Below, piece by piece: positions 33,646 through 42,139 of a DNA stretch of 64,000 bases. Both the position numbers and the translations under genes were made by a program. How positions within the stretch are numbered: position 1 is the first letter of the stretch; each line of letters opens with the position of its first letter. The notes beneath the pieces are model-generated. The model was not told the DNA's origin. It ran no database searches and worked only from the letters and a program-made list of their open reading frames with translations. This DNA comes from CAZSHG01 sp964606695 [NCBI: uncultured bacterium] (GTDB taxonomy: Bacteria; UBP14; UBA6098), in NCBI GenBank assembly GCA_964606695.1, contig CAZSHG010000015.1, positions 1 through 64,000 on the forward strand. Direction: 5' to 3'.

Positions 33646-34131
33646 ATGAAAACCAGAACAACAATCGCGATAATCGCAGTCACAGCCGCCCTGCTAACCG
33701 GTTCGATCTTTGCTCAAGGCAAACCGGGAGACGCGGAACCGATACGGAATTTTCGCGACGAGTTGGAACTGACCGACGAACAGGTCGATCAACTCGAAGA
33801 ACTGAAATACGAACACCGCCTGGCCGGTATCGAAATGCGTGCCGAACTTGAAAAAGAAAAAATCGAAATGGAAAAACTCATGTCCGACGACGATTTCGAC
33901 CGTGACGGCATCTACGAACAGGCGGAGAAAGTCGCCGAACTCGAAAAACAACTCCAGCTATCGAGAGTCGAAGGCAAACTTGATATGATGGAGATCCTTA
34001 CTCAGGACCAGCGGGAGAAGCTGAGAGAATTCAAATCTCAGAAAATGGGGATGCATCGACCTGGTATGGGCGGAAAATTAAATCGCTTCGGGGCATGTTC
34101 TCATAGCGAGAGACCTATGCCCGGAAGATAA
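33646..34131 (+). CDS. Spy/CpxP-like periplasmic protein with two LTxxQ motifs
   Basis: 161 residues. The signal peptide is MKTRTTIAIIAVTAALLTGS. Two LTxxQ motifs are present (ELTDEQVDQLEEL near 43 and ILTQDQREKLREF near 125), separated by a long amphipathic helix (RAELEKEKIEMEKLMSDDDF). This is the classic Spy/CpxP layout. The tail is Met/His/Gly-rich (MGMHRPGMGG), which could bind metal. It has a good aggaggaaaaa-like ribosome site and is the last gene of the sigma operon, followed by a strong terminator. Confidence 0.88.
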   Translation: MKTRTTIAIIAVTAALLTGSIFAQGKPGDAEPIRNFRDELELTDEQVDQLEELKYEHRLAGIEMRAELEKEKIEMEKLMSDDDFDRDGIYEQAEKVAELEKQLQLSRVEGKLDMMEILTQDQREKLREFKSQKMGMHRPGMGGKLNRFGACSHSERPMPGR

Positions 34132-34158
34132 CATAAAGTCCAACTCCCCTGCATGGAC

Positions 34159-34195
34159 GATAGGGTCGGATGTCTCATCCGACCCTATTTTTTTT
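34159..34195 (+). terminator. Terminator of the sigma operon
   Basis: AGGGTCGGATG and CATCCGACCCT form a perfect stem of at least 11 pairs with a TCT loop (34162-34186), followed by A and eight T. Confidence 0.95.
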
Positions 34196-34315
34196 CCCCG
34201 AACGCGATTAATTGCTTGCGTAAAAAATATCGCGTCGCTATACTGAAATTAGGTTTTACGAACTATTTTCGTTCGTGATTGGCCGGTATATGAACGCGAA
34301 CCGAAAGGAGCAAAT

Positions 34316-34480
34316 ATGTTCATCGTGGCAACGTTATTCTCTTCAGCCTGTTTGTTTTACATTATAGATTCCGCTCAGGCGGCCGCCGAGGAAAAACTCC
34401 TCGAGAGAATCGTCGAGGAAGCCCGCGCGAGGGCGAAAAAGGCCGAAGCCAATATCGAAAAAACGGCGGAATCCGAATAA
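34316..34480 (+). CDS. 54-residue protein with one hydrophobic helix and charged tail
   Basis: A small gene with ATG at 34316, five bases after gaaaggag. The N-terminus is hydrophobic (MFIVATLFSSACLFYIIDS), with a Cys in a lipobox-like SSAC that lacks the usual charged start. The rest is an alternating Glu/Arg/Lys/Ala helix (EEKLLERIVEEARARAKKAE) that looks like a coiled coil. It is followed 19 bases later by the AI-2E-type permease gene, so they may be co-transcribed. No family was recognised; a small membrane-anchored helix or partner subunit is plausible. Confidence 0.6.
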   Translation: MFIVATLFSSACLFYIIDSAQAAAEEKLLERIVEEARARAKKAEANIEKTAESE

Positions 34481-34499
34481 AAGCCGATAATATCGAATA

Positions 34500-35564
34500 A
34501 TGCCCGAAGAACCGAAAGATACTCAAACACTAAAAACCGTCGCTTCATCTATTGGGATGGCCGTAGCGACGCTTGGGGTGATCTATATTACTATCAAGAT
34601 ATTCGATATCTTGATGTTGTTCTATCTATCGGTTGTCGTGGCAATGTTCTTCTCGATATTCGTCGATTTCGTTCATTCCAAACTGAAAGTCCCCCGCGTT
34701 CTGGGGATGTTAATAGCTTTACTGGTTGTTCTCGGTATAGTTGGAGCGATAGTAGCTCTGGTAATGCCGACCTTCCTATCTCAGGGCAAACAGCTATTGG
34801 AAAGTCTCCCGAAATACCTTCGCGACCTCGAACAGAACACGAGGGCTTTAGCGGCAAAATACAGCATATTGGAACCCCTTTTCGGCCCGGGGAGTCCCCT
34901 CGAACCCACGAATCTTCTCGAAAAAGGTTTGGCCGGTATCGATACGATACTGCAAAAGGGCATGGGGCTGTTCTTCTCCGGTATCGGAGGATTGATAACC
35001 GTTATCGTCGTTATCATTATCTCAATCTATATCGTTGTGAAACCGAGAGAACACCTCGAAGGTATATTACTTCTCTTCCCCAAAAGCCGAAGAAACCAAT
35101 TCCGCGATCTCGCCTGGCGGATAACTTCGACCATTAAACAATGGATGCTCGGACAGGCCTTCAGTATGGTCATAATCGCTATAATGACCATGATAGGCTA
35201 TTGGATAGCGGGAATCAAATTCGGCTTTTTTTTCGGCATTCTGACGGGTATCCTATGTTTCGTTCCTTATCTCGGGCCTGTGCTTAGTGTCATCGGCCCC
35301 TTATTAGTTTCGCTGATAGATAATCCAATAAAAGTTGTTTGGGTTCTCGTTATCTATACGATTACACAGACAGTCGAAAGTTATTTCCTTACACCGATGA
35401 TTATGAAGCGACAGGTGGATTTACCTCCGGTCGTTACTATCCTCGCCGTGGTAGGTATGGGAAGTCTGATGGGAGTTATCGGTATCGCACTGGCCGTCCC
35501 GACGGTCGCTATCGTTATGGTCGTTTTGAAAGAAACATATTTGAAGAAAATGGAAAACTCATAA
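34500..35564 (+). CDS. AI-2E family transporter (PerM/YdiK type)
   Basis: 354 residues with seven to eight membrane helices and the family's central soluble loop (~90-150, LPKYLRDLEQNTRALAAKYS). The hallmarks of this group are the second half with GFFFGILTGILCFVPYLGP and the late helices LPPVVTILAVVGMGSLMGVI. Members are variously described as autoinducer-2 exporters, Na+/H+ antiporters or permeases, so the substrate is open. The upstream 54-residue peptide and the downstream lipoprotein (18 bases away) may belong to the same operon. Confidence 0.88.
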   Translation: MPEEPKDTQTLKTVASSIGMAVATLGVIYITIKIFDILMLFYLSVVVAMFFSIFVDFVHSKLKVPRVLGMLIALLVVLGIVGAIVALVMPTFLSQGKQLLESLPKYLRDLEQNTRALAAKYSILEPLFGPGSPLEPTNLLEKGLAGIDTILQKGMGLFFSGIGGLITVIVVIIISIYIVVKPREHLEGILLLFPKSRRNQFRDLAWRITSTIKQWMLGQAFSMVIIAIMTMIGYWIAGIKFGFFFGILTGILCFVPYLGPVLSVIGPLLVSLIDNPIKVVWVLVIYTITQTVESYFLTPMIMKRQVDLPPVVTILAVVGMGSLMGVIGIALAVPTVAIVMVVLKETYLKKMENS

Positions 35565-35582
35565 ACTCACGAAAGGGGCAAA

Positions 35583-36209
35583 ATGAAGAAGACCGTAGCA
35601 TGGTTGTTGATTGGAGCCTTGGGCATCCTTATTTTCGGATGCCTTAGCTTCGAGTCCAAAGAATATAACTGGACGATAAACAAGGACGGCTCCGGGTCGG
35701 GGAAGATCGTCTGGCGCAATATATACTCGAGTGGGAACGAAGAAGAGAACATGGCCGACGAGGACTTCATATCGCTGATAAACGATTATCTCGAGGGCGA
35801 GAATCTCGAAGACGAAAGCCCGGCTTTTAAGAAGGTCGAGAAAAGGTTATTTATCGAGGACGGCGTCCTGTGCGGCGAAATGACATTCGAATTCGGGAAC
35901 TACGAAGACGCGGGTTTCTATCGCTATAAAGGCGAGGGGCCGTATATGTATATGCTGGCCATTACAGACGAGTCCTTTTACAAATCTAACGGCGATTGGG
36001 GAGGAGAAGATTTCCAGATCATTTTCTGGCCGGATAACGTTTCTAATCTAAAACTCGTAACAACTTACGGCGACCCGAACGAGGAAGGCGCCGAAGACCT
36101 GATGAGCTTCTACGAGGATTGGGAAGAAGACGGCATCCTGCCCGAAATCCAAGGGGGAACCGATAACGGAGACGATCCTGCGAGCAAAATCCGCGACGCG
36201 ATGGAGTAA
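35583..36209 (+). CDS. Lipoprotein of unknown function
   Basis: 208 residues. The lipobox LIFGCLSF places the lipidated Cys near residue 20. The mature part is acidic, rich in Gly, Asp, Glu and aromatic residues (NWTINKDGSGSGKIVWRNIY, YRYKGEGPYMYML), which looks like a beta-sandwich. It ends in a flexible acidic tail. I do not recognise a family. The ATG follows cgaaagggg. It is the last gene before a long repeat-filled gap and may be co-transcribed with the permease upstream. Confidence 0.75.
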   Translation: MKKTVAWLLIGALGILIFGCLSFESKEYNWTINKDGSGSGKIVWRNIYSSGNEEENMADEDFISLINDYLEGENLEDESPAFKKVEKRLFIEDGVLCGEMTFEFGNYEDAGFYRYKGEGPYMYMLAITDESFYKSNGDWGGEDFQIIFWPDNVSNLKLVTTYGDPNEEGAEDLMSFYEDWEEDGILPEIQGGTDNGDDPASKIRDAME

Positions 36210-36370
36210 ATCGTAAAAAAAAATGATCCTGCCCAATCGAACTTACTCCGTTGCCGCGAAATCGGCTGGCACGCCTCACGCTACGTGCGAGTTGTTTTTT
36301 CGTTACACTTTTTTCGCACGCGTGAGTCGCGCCAGCCTTCGATACCAGTAATATTCCACCGCGCACCCGG

Positions 36371-36437
36371 CTGTCACAGTTCTTGCTATAGATTGAATTG
36401 AAATTCCCCCTGTTTGGTTAAAGGCAAGAACTGCGCA
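36371..36437. repeat. Hairpin-ended repeat, copy 2
   Basis: AGTTCTTGC (36378-36386) pairs with GCAAGAACT (36424-36432). It is the partner of the 1806-1872 copy; the outer pair differs but pairing is kept. Confidence 0.7.
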
Positions 36438-36594
36438 ATCGGCCCTGGTCGCTCCACGTGGCCTGGGTTTCGCCGCTGTGCCGTGGGCTTTCCCCTTCGA
36501 GGCAAACGTCGCGTAAGCGGCGTTAGTCGTTGGTTGTTAGAGGATTTCCGGCAAAATGTTTCATTCTACATTATTGATAGGGATTACCTTTTGG

Positions 36595-36741
36595 AATTAT
36601 TGGATTTGCAATGACATTTGTTATATTAGGAACAACTGCAATTATATTTGCAACAACGACTATTATATCTGACACAATACCTATTATGTTTGTCGCAACG
36701 AGTATTATATTTGACGCAACAGTTATTATACTTGAAACAAT
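36595..36741. repeat. 21-bp-period tandem array C (7 units)
   Basis: Seven 21-base units start at 36595, 36616, 36637, 36658, 36679, 36700 and 36721. Consensus on the plus strand is about nnnTATTATATTTGnCGCAAC; unit 2 is the most diverged. AT-rich, unlike array D. One minus frame is open through it, giving seven-residue units such as CVKYNTR and CVRYNSR. No HTH gene is adjacent. Confidence 0.85.
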
Positions 36742-36956
36742 AAAATTCGCTCGTTTCAGCCCGCCAATCGACGCCAGATTGCCTTAAGTAAGCTTTTGGG
36801 GTCATCTGGATAAAAGAGCTTGTGTTTCCGCTCTCGTTGCGTAGTCGGAGCACAGCTCCGCAAACATAACCGTTACACAGCACAGCTGGTGTAACGAGAA
36901 GTAGGGTTGTTTCGCTACAGAACGGATTATAATGGAAATACTTGGGTGATCGGGAT

Positions 36957-37235
36957 TTAATACTCGACGTCGAAGGATGTGAATTCTCCCGTGGGCTCAT
37001 CATCCTCCCATCGGACGTCTTTGACGACGGCGCTCATCGGCCCCTGCCTCAATGCACCGATGAATTCGCGTATCGAATCGGCATCTCCCTCTGCAACCGC
37101 CTCGACCGTGCCGTCGGGATTGTTCCGCACCCAGCCGTTTATACCGAGCCTGCGTGCCGTCCTTACGGTGAACCATCGGAAACCGACGCCCTGGACGTAT
37201 CCTTCTATAACGATTCGTATTCTCTTTTCGCTCAT
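36957..37235 (-). CDS. acyP: Acylphosphatase
   Basis: 92 residues from the ATG at 37235, matching the family size; longer upstream starts in the same frame overlap the previous gene. The catalytic signature GYVQGVGFRWFT is complete (Arg of VGFR near residue 20), and NGWVRNNPDGTVEAVAEGD supplies the catalytic Asn. The enzyme hydrolyses acyl phosphates such as acetyl phosphate or 1,3-bisphosphoglycerate in the cytoplasm. The start overlaps the stop of the LOG-family gene by four bases, so the two are co-translated. Confidence 0.95.
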   Translation of the reverse strand: MSEKRIRIVIEGYVQGVGFRWFTVRTARRLGINGWVRNNPDGTVEAVAEGDADSIREFIGALRQGPMSAVVKDVRWEDDEPTGEFTSFDVEY

Positions 37236-37690
37236 AATTCGCTCTCGATCCTCATGATTGCCTCTTCCGGCGTCGAGACTTTGGCCGCGCCTTCGATCTC
37301 CCATGAACATCCGAGGAGGACGACCGGTTTCCCTAATTGCAGGCAATAGGCGATTTCGCTCAACGTCCCATATCTCCCGGAAATAGCGATGGCTGAATCG
37401 GCGGAGTGGGCGATTATGCTGTTTCGCGCAATTCCAATTCCCGTGGCAATCGGTATCGACACGTATCTGTTGGCCTCTTCTCGATTAATCCCCGGCAGGA
37501 CGCCTATGGTCTCGCCGCCCGCTTCGAAAGCTCCCTTGCATGCGGCTTCCATCACACCGATAAGTCCGCCGCAGACGAGTTGATAGCCCTTTTCCGCGAT
37601 GAGACGTCCCATTTTTTCGGCTAACATCAATTGCTTTTCCGTAGCCGATCTCCCACCGATAATCGCGATTTGTTTGGGACGATTCCCCAT
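37232..37690 (-). CDS. LOG/SLOG-family nucleotide-binding protein (TIGR00725-like)
   Basis: 152 residues with a Rossmann fold. An N-terminal IAIIGGRSAT precedes GGLIGVMEAACKGAFEAGGE (phosphate-binding loop) and GRYGTLSEIAYCLQLGKPVV, which matches the PGGxGTxxE motif of the lysine-decarboxylase-like/LOG superfamily in altered form (SGRYGTLSE). LOG enzymes release cytokinin bases from nucleotides; this shorter subgroup is of unknown function, perhaps sensing nucleotide derivatives. A ggagg stands just ahead of the ATG. It is directly downstream of tRNA-Pro. Confidence 0.85.
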   Translation of the reverse strand: MGNRPKQIAIIGGRSATEKQLMLAEKMGRLIAEKGYQLVCGGLIGVMEAACKGAFEAGGETIGVLPGINREEANRYVSIPIATGIGIARNSIIAHSADSAIAISGRYGTLSEIAYCLQLGKPVVLLGCSWEIEGAAKVSTPEEAIMRIESEL

Positions 37691-37701
37691 TGTTCCTCCA
37701 A

Positions 37702-37725
37702 TAAAAACGAGCCTCGCGGCCCGCT
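37702..37725 (-). terminator. Likely terminator after tRNA-Pro
   Basis: On the minus strand GCGGGCC and GGCTCGT (with two G-T pairs) form a seven-pair stem around GCGA, followed by TTTTATT. It lies between tRNA-Pro and the LOG-family start. Confidence 0.6.
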
Positions 37726-37734
37726 TTTCAAAAA

Positions 37735-37808
37735 TCGGGGCGCCCAGATTCGAACTGGGGACCTTTCGGACCCGAACCGAACGCGCTACCAGACTGCGCT
37801 ACGCCCCG
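37735..37808 (-). tRNA. tRNA-Pro(CGG)
   Basis: 74 bases with a complete cloverleaf. Acceptor arms are CGGGGCG and CGCCCCG with discriminator A, the D arm is GCGC...GCGC, the anticodon stem is TTCGG/CCGAA with loop TTCGGGT (anticodon CGG), and the T arm is CCCAG/CTGGG with TTCGAAT. The C1-G72 pair fits proline tRNAs. The 3' CCA is not encoded. Confidence 0.95.
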
Positions 37809-37936
37809 TGTTATAAATACGCCCGCAGTGCGGACTGAAAAAATATATCAATAGCTACCCGAGACGCAAGGAAAATCTTCGATAAAAATAGATTTTGGGT
37901 TGCTATTTTTCTCGCCCGGCTTATTTTGCAAATACT

Positions 37937-39310
37937 ATGGCTAAGAAAGCGAAAACAGTTTATGTCTGTCAGTCATGCGGAAAAGAGCATCCAAAATGGC
38001 AGGGGCGTTGCGACGATTGCGGCGAGTGGAATACGCTGGTCGAGCAGATCGTCGATACACGGCCTTCGAGCTCGGTTGCATCCGGGTTTTACTCGAAACC
38101 CACTCCGCTTATCGATGCGGACAGCTCCTCTGGCAACCGTTTGAGTTCCGATTTCAACGAGTTCGACCGGGTTCTCGGTGGGGGGATTGTTCCGGCAAGC
38201 GTGATATTGCTGTCGGGGGAGCCGGGCATTGGGAAATCGACGCTTTTGCTCCAGCTGGCTATGCGCCTTTCAGCTAAGGATATAAAATCCCTCTATGTGG
38301 CGGCGGAGGAATCCCCCGGACAAATCAAGATGCGTTCCGAGAGACTGTCGTCATCCGGGACTCCCGACAAAATAATGCTCCTCGCGGAGAACTCGGTCGA
38401 AGCCGCGATCGAGAGTATCGGAAGTAGCAAGATCCTCATTGTCGATTCCATCCAGGCGATGTCTTCTGTAGATATAACGGGGACGCCGGGAAATATCGGG
38501 CAGGTTCGCCAGGCGACGTCGAGGCTGGTCGAATTCGCCAAGCGCGAGGGAATTACGGTTTTCATCGTCGGGCACGTTACGAAGAGCGGCCATATCGCCG
38601 GGCCGAAAGTCCTCGAACACGCCGTGGACGTCGTCCTGACTATGGAGGGCGACCGTCAGAGCGAGCTTAGACTTCTTCGCGCGACGAAGAATCGTTTCGG
38701 CGCGACTGGCGAAATAGGCGTTTTCTCGATGGGGGAGAGCGGTTTCATCGAGGTGGAAAATCCCTCGGCGGCGTTCATCGCCCACCACGAGAATCCGGTG
38801 CCGGGCTCGGTCATCTTCGCCGGAATGGAGGGACAGCGCCCGTTATTCGTCGAGATTCAGGCACTCGCATCGCCCGCGGCTTACGGATCGCCTCAGAGGG
38901 TTGCACAGGGCGTAGATTATCGAAGGTTGATACTCCTTGCCGCAATCCTCGAACGGCGCGCGGGATTCCAGCTTTCACGATACGACCTCTTCGTGAACGT
39001 CGTTGGAGGAGTGAACATCACGGAACGAAGCGCGGACCTAGCTATAATGCTCGCTATCGTCAGCAGTATGCGGGATTTGCCCGTGAAGCAGAACCTCGCT
39101 GTGATGGGGGAGGTCGGCCTGACCGGCGAACTCAGACGGGTTTATCGAACTGACGCTAGAATCAAAGAGGCCGCGAGGCTTGGTTTCAGCGAAATAGTCC
39201 TCCCGAAAACGAAATCCCCCGGTAAGAAACCATCGGGGATATCCATAAAGCCGGCAAACGAAATCTACACCGCTTTCGACCTCGCTTTCGAGAAGAAAAA
39301 GCAAACTTGA
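37937..39310 (+). CDS. radA: DNA repair protein RadA
   Basis: 457 residues from the ATG at 37937, which gives the standard RadA opening MAKKAKTVYVCQSCGKEHPK; an in-frame ATG 42 bases upstream adds an unusual extension. The N-terminal zinc finger has four Cys (CQSC and CDDC), the RecA-like ATPase has GEPGIGKST and VDSIQAM, and the RadA-specific KNRFG loop lies near residue 255. The C-terminal Lon-protease-like domain (VGGVNITERSADLA ... GEVGLTGELR) completes the protein. It promotes branch migration in recombination. No Shine-Dalgarno is evident. Confidence 0.97.
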   Translation: MAKKAKTVYVCQSCGKEHPKWQGRCDDCGEWNTLVEQIVDTRPSSSVASGFYSKPTPLIDADSSSGNRLSSDFNEFDRVLGGGIVPASVILLSGEPGIGKSTLLLQLAMRLSAKDIKSLYVAAEESPGQIKMRSERLSSSGTPDKIMLLAENSVEAAIESIGSSKILIVDSIQAMSSVDITGTPGNIGQVRQATSRLVEFAKREGITVFIVGHVTKSGHIAGPKVLEHAVDVVLTMEGDRQSELRLLRATKNRFGATGEIGVFSMGESGFIEVENPSAAFIAHHENPVPGSVIFAGMEGQRPLFVEIQALASPAAYGSPQRVAQGVDYRRLILLAAILERRAGFQLSRYDLFVNVVGGVNITERSADLAIMLAIVSSMRDLPVKQNLAVMGEVGLTGELRRVYRTDARIKEAARLGFSEIVLPKTKSPGKKPSGISIKPANEIYTAFDLAFEKKKQT

Positions 39311-39377
39311 AAATTCCATTTGCTAATAGTTTCTCAGACGTTATATTATATTTGACTTTTTACGAGGACGTTAAACG

Positions 39378-39635
39378 ATGTTACTCTGGGCGGCAATAAT
39401 AGTTACACTGATAATCGGGCTGATACTCGGCCTTGCGTTTCGCTATCCCCAGGAGTTCATAATCGGGACGGCGTATCTGATTCTGCTCGTTGCGCTTGGA
39501 GTCCTGTATCGCGTCCTCAGGAGGATCAAATCCCGTCGAATAGAGGACTTAAGCGGTGAAGTTGACGAACTGCGGCGCGAGAACGAGTTACTGCGGAAGA
39601 AACTCGGCATCGGCCCGCTTGATCCGATAGATTAG
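39378..39635 (+). CDS. Small membrane protein with coiled-coil tail
   Basis: 85 residues. Two membrane helices (LLWAAIIVTLIIGLILGLAF and FIIGTAYLILLVALGVLYRV) are followed by a basic RRIKSRRIE and a coiled coil (EVDELRRENELLRKKLG). The layout resembles LapA-type or phage-shock-like small membrane proteins, with the coil in the cytoplasm, but no specific family is asserted. It is 67 bases after radA and 27 bases before the next gene, which has its own strong ribosome site. Confidence 0.7.
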   Translation: MLLWAAIIVTLIIGLILGLAFRYPQEFIIGTAYLILLVALGVLYRVLRRIKSRRIEDLSGEVDELRRENELLRKKLGIGPLDPID

Positions 39636-39662
39636 AAATTAACATCGATAGAAGGAGGAAAA

Positions 39663-41423
39663 GTGACGCGAAAAACTACAGCTATAATTATTTGTCTGGT
39701 TTCGATAGCTATAATAGCGTCTCCCTGGTCGGTCGCGAATACAGCTAAATGCGAAAACGAATTTTTTTCACCGACTACGGTAAACAACGCATACCGCATC
39801 CGCGAATTCATGAGTCCTTTGACGACTATGGACGAGGGATTCGAGAGCGACACTCTGCTACCCGACGGCTGGACGACAGTGGATGAGGACGGAAACGGCA
39901 TGGCCTGGTTTATCTATCAGGCTGACGGAACAGCACACACCGGCTCTCGTTCCGCGGGAACTTACTACGACACCGAGGTCGCCAACGACGATTGGTTGAT
40001 TACTCCGCCTATTACCGTCGAGGATTCAGCCCACGTTCTCGTTTGGTGGGCGGCGAGTCAGGAAACCGACCCTATATGGCTTGAAAGCTATCAGGTCTGG
40101 ATTTCCACGACGACCGCGGATATCTCCAGTTTCACCGATTCCATTTACGGCGAAACGGACGTTCCGCCGGAATGGAGCAGGAAGGTTTTTAGTCTCGCAC
40201 CCTATTATGGAGAAACCATTTATATAGCCTGGCGTTGCACGAGTTTCGACGATTTCGTCCTCAAGGTTGACGATGTTCACATCGGCGAACCCCCGCCCTA
40301 TGCGTTCTCGCTCGAACCGAACTTCAGCGGGGCCTATTGCGCGCCCGATTGCGACATCTACTACCGTGTAAGGATTATCAACCAGGGCACAGCGCCGGAT
40401 CAATACGGTGTCGATCTCAGCGAGGTAGGCGATTGGCCGGTGGAAGTTCTTGATGAAACCGGCACGACTCCCGTGAGCCTTACGGAAGAAATATCTCCGG
40501 GAGACACCGCCAAATTGAAAGTCCATTTCGCAGTAACGCCCTCGGTAACCGACACTACACTCGACGCCGCCGAACTCGAAGTAACCTCCATATCGAGCGC
40601 TTCGCTTGTCGGGCATATCCTCCTGCAACCTACCGCATTGCCCTCCGTTTCAATTCCCTATACGAACAGTTTCGATACCGAAGCCGAGAACTGGGAATGG
40701 AATCAGGGCAATACGGGCGAGGGCACCGGGATGTTCTGGTTGGTCGATACGAGTTTCGTCGGCGATACGGCCTTCATCGGGAGTATGCCCTACACCCGCA
40801 TGGCCTATCAGGAAAGCGCTATGGTCGATATATGGTATTACACGCCGCTCATCGACCTTGGTGACGTGTCCAGCGCGCATATCAGTTTCAACGAGATGAG
40901 CTTCTACAGTATGGACACGTATTACCACGGCATCTGGGCAAGCACCGCCGGAGCCACGCCGGAACATTTCATTGACGACTGGGTCGAGGTTCAGGAACTA
41001 TCGCCCGCCACTGAAATGGAATACAATAGGACAACAATTTCTCTGGACGATTTCGCCGGAGACGAGGTCTTCATAGCCTTCCGTTATCAGGGTTATATGG
41101 CCGACGTTTGGTTCATCGACGACGTCGAAATAGACGAGGGCGCTGTAGTGGGCGAACACCCGCGGCTTGCCGAAGATTACAGGTTGACCGGCAACACACC
41201 GAACCCGTTCAACTCCGCGACTACGATTCGCGCGAATAAGAACTGCAACGGCTTAATCGAGATATTCGATATCAACGGCAGAATCGTCCACGAATTGCCC
41301 ATCGACGGCGGTTCTACGGTATGGAACGGCAGAACCGACGACGGCGATGTTGTCCCGTGCGGGATATACTTCTACCGGCTGTCCGGCACGGATGACGTCC
41401 GTAGTATGGTTCTATTGAAATAA
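39663..41423 (+). CDS. Secreted choice-of-anchor-J-like protein with sorting tail
   Basis: 586 residues starting at GTG (39663), chosen because aaggagg stands at the right distance and it begins the signal peptide. Two cleaved-adhesin/MAM-like modules are seen: one at ~55-210 (LPDGWTTVDEDGNGMAWFI ... NDDWLITPPI) and one at ~330-500 (DYRWEWNQG-like ... DEVFIAFRYQG ... WFIDDVEID). Between them is a CARDB-like beta domain (YRVRIINQGTAPDQYGVDLS). The sorting tail is short (TPNPFNSATTIRANK ... PCGIYFYRL ... MVLLK) and, unlike the 13-24 kb genes, has no inserted palindrome. Probably surface adhesion or binding. Confidence 0.88.
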   Translation: MTRKTTAIIICLVSIAIIASPWSVANTAKCENEFFSPTTVNNAYRIREFMSPLTTMDEGFESDTLLPDGWTTVDEDGNGMAWFIYQADGTAHTGSRSAGTYYDTEVANDDWLITPPITVEDSAHVLVWWAASQETDPIWLESYQVWISTTTADISSFTDSIYGETDVPPEWSRKVFSLAPYYGETIYIAWRCTSFDDFVLKVDDVHIGEPPPYAFSLEPNFSGAYCAPDCDIYYRVRIINQGTAPDQYGVDLSEVGDWPVEVLDETGTTPVSLTEEISPGDTAKLKVHFAVTPSVTDTTLDAAELEVTSISSASLVGHILLQPTALPSVSIPYTNSFDTEAENWEWNQGNTGEGTGMFWLVDTSFVGDTAFIGSMPYTRMAYQESAMVDIWYYTPLIDLGDVSSAHISFNEMSFYSMDTYYHGIWASTAGATPEHFIDDWVEVQELSPATEMEYNRTTISLDDFAGDEVFIAFRYQGYMADVWFIDDVEIDEGAVVGEHPRLAEDYRLTGNTPNPFNSATTIRANKNCNGLIEIFDINGRIVHELPIDGGSTVWNGRTDDGDVVPCGIYFYRLSGTDDVRSMVLLK

Positions 41424-41551
41424 GACGTTATAATCACAGCACTCATCCCGCGCCCGCCGCGCCGCTGTCACGACGCTTGCATGGACGATTTGATACCGAT
41501 TACCCGATTTCGTCCGCAACCATCGTGCCCAGCGGCGCGGCACTTGAATTT

Positions 41552-42139
41552 ATGAAATTAGTCTTCGCGACACATAATCGAGATAAAGTCATCGAAATCG
41601 CCGCCATACTTCACGGCCTCGACGTCGAGATCGAGACAGCGGACGACTACTCGGATTTTCCTGAGACTGTCGAGGACGGTGCGACCTGCGAGGAAAACGC
41701 GCTCAAAAAGGCCCGCGAGATGTGCGAATATTCCGGCCAACCTGCAATCGCCGACGACACCGGGCTTTACGTTTCCGCATTGGACGGCGCGCCGGGTATC
41801 TACGCCGCCAGATACGCCGGCGAGGACGCCACCTACGAGGACAACTACAGCAAACTCCTCCGCGAGATGTCCGACATCCCCGACGGCGACCGCGACGCAT
41901 ATTTTGCCACCATCTCGGCTTTGGTTTTACCCGACGGCAGGGAGTTCGTCGCCGAGGGACGGCTCGTCGGCACAATCGCCCGCGAGCCGGTGGGGGAGAA
42001 GGGTTTCGGCTACGATCCAGTGTTCACGCTCCCCGACGGCAGAACGCTCGCGCAAATCGACCCGTCAGAAAAGAACCGCATCAGCCACCGCGCAGAGGCC
42101 TTCCGCAAGATGCGCGATATAATCGAAAACCTGATATAA
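41552..42139 (+). CDS. rdgB: XTP/dITP pyrophosphatase (RdgB/HAM1)
   Basis: 195 residues from the ATG at 41552, the start expected for the family (MKLVFATHNRDKVIEI); an upstream in-frame ATG adds 25 atypical residues. Signatures are FATHNRDK, the metal site FPETVEDGATCEENALKKAR, ADDTGLYVSALDGAPGIYAARYAG and GEKGFGYDPVF. It removes non-canonical purine triphosphates (dITP, XTP) from the nucleotide pool. It stands alone between a secreted-protein gene and repeats. Confidence 0.96.
   Translation: MKLVFATHNRDKVIEIAAILHGLDVEIETADDYSDFPETVEDGATCEENALKKAREMCEYSGQPAIADDTGLYVSALDGAPGIYAARYAGEDATYEDNYSKLLREMSDIPDGDRDAYFATISALVLPDGREFVAEGRLVGTIAREPVGEKGFGYDPVFTLPDGRTLAQIDPSEKNRISHRAEAFRKMRDIIENLI

Larger units (their letters stand above)
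36210..36956. other. 747-base gene-free repeat region
   Basis: No credible gene. It contains an imperfect inverted pair GGCTGGC...GCGCCAGCC with inner cgcctcacgc/gcgtgag arms (36259-36337), the hairpin repeat (36371-36437), a gttagtcgttggttgttag word (36517-36537), and array C (36595-36741). After the array (36742-36956) a long minus frame stays open but shows no ribosome site and no family resemblance. Confidence 0.65.

Noticed and set aside
36742-36956. Minus-strand frame upstream of array C as a real protein
   Set aside because: No ribosome site, odd composition, and no likeness to the HTH genes that accompany arrays A and B.
37895-37936. Longer RadA start
   Set aside because: The extra 14 residues are not part of the family, and the ATG at 37937 gives the canonical zinc-finger start.
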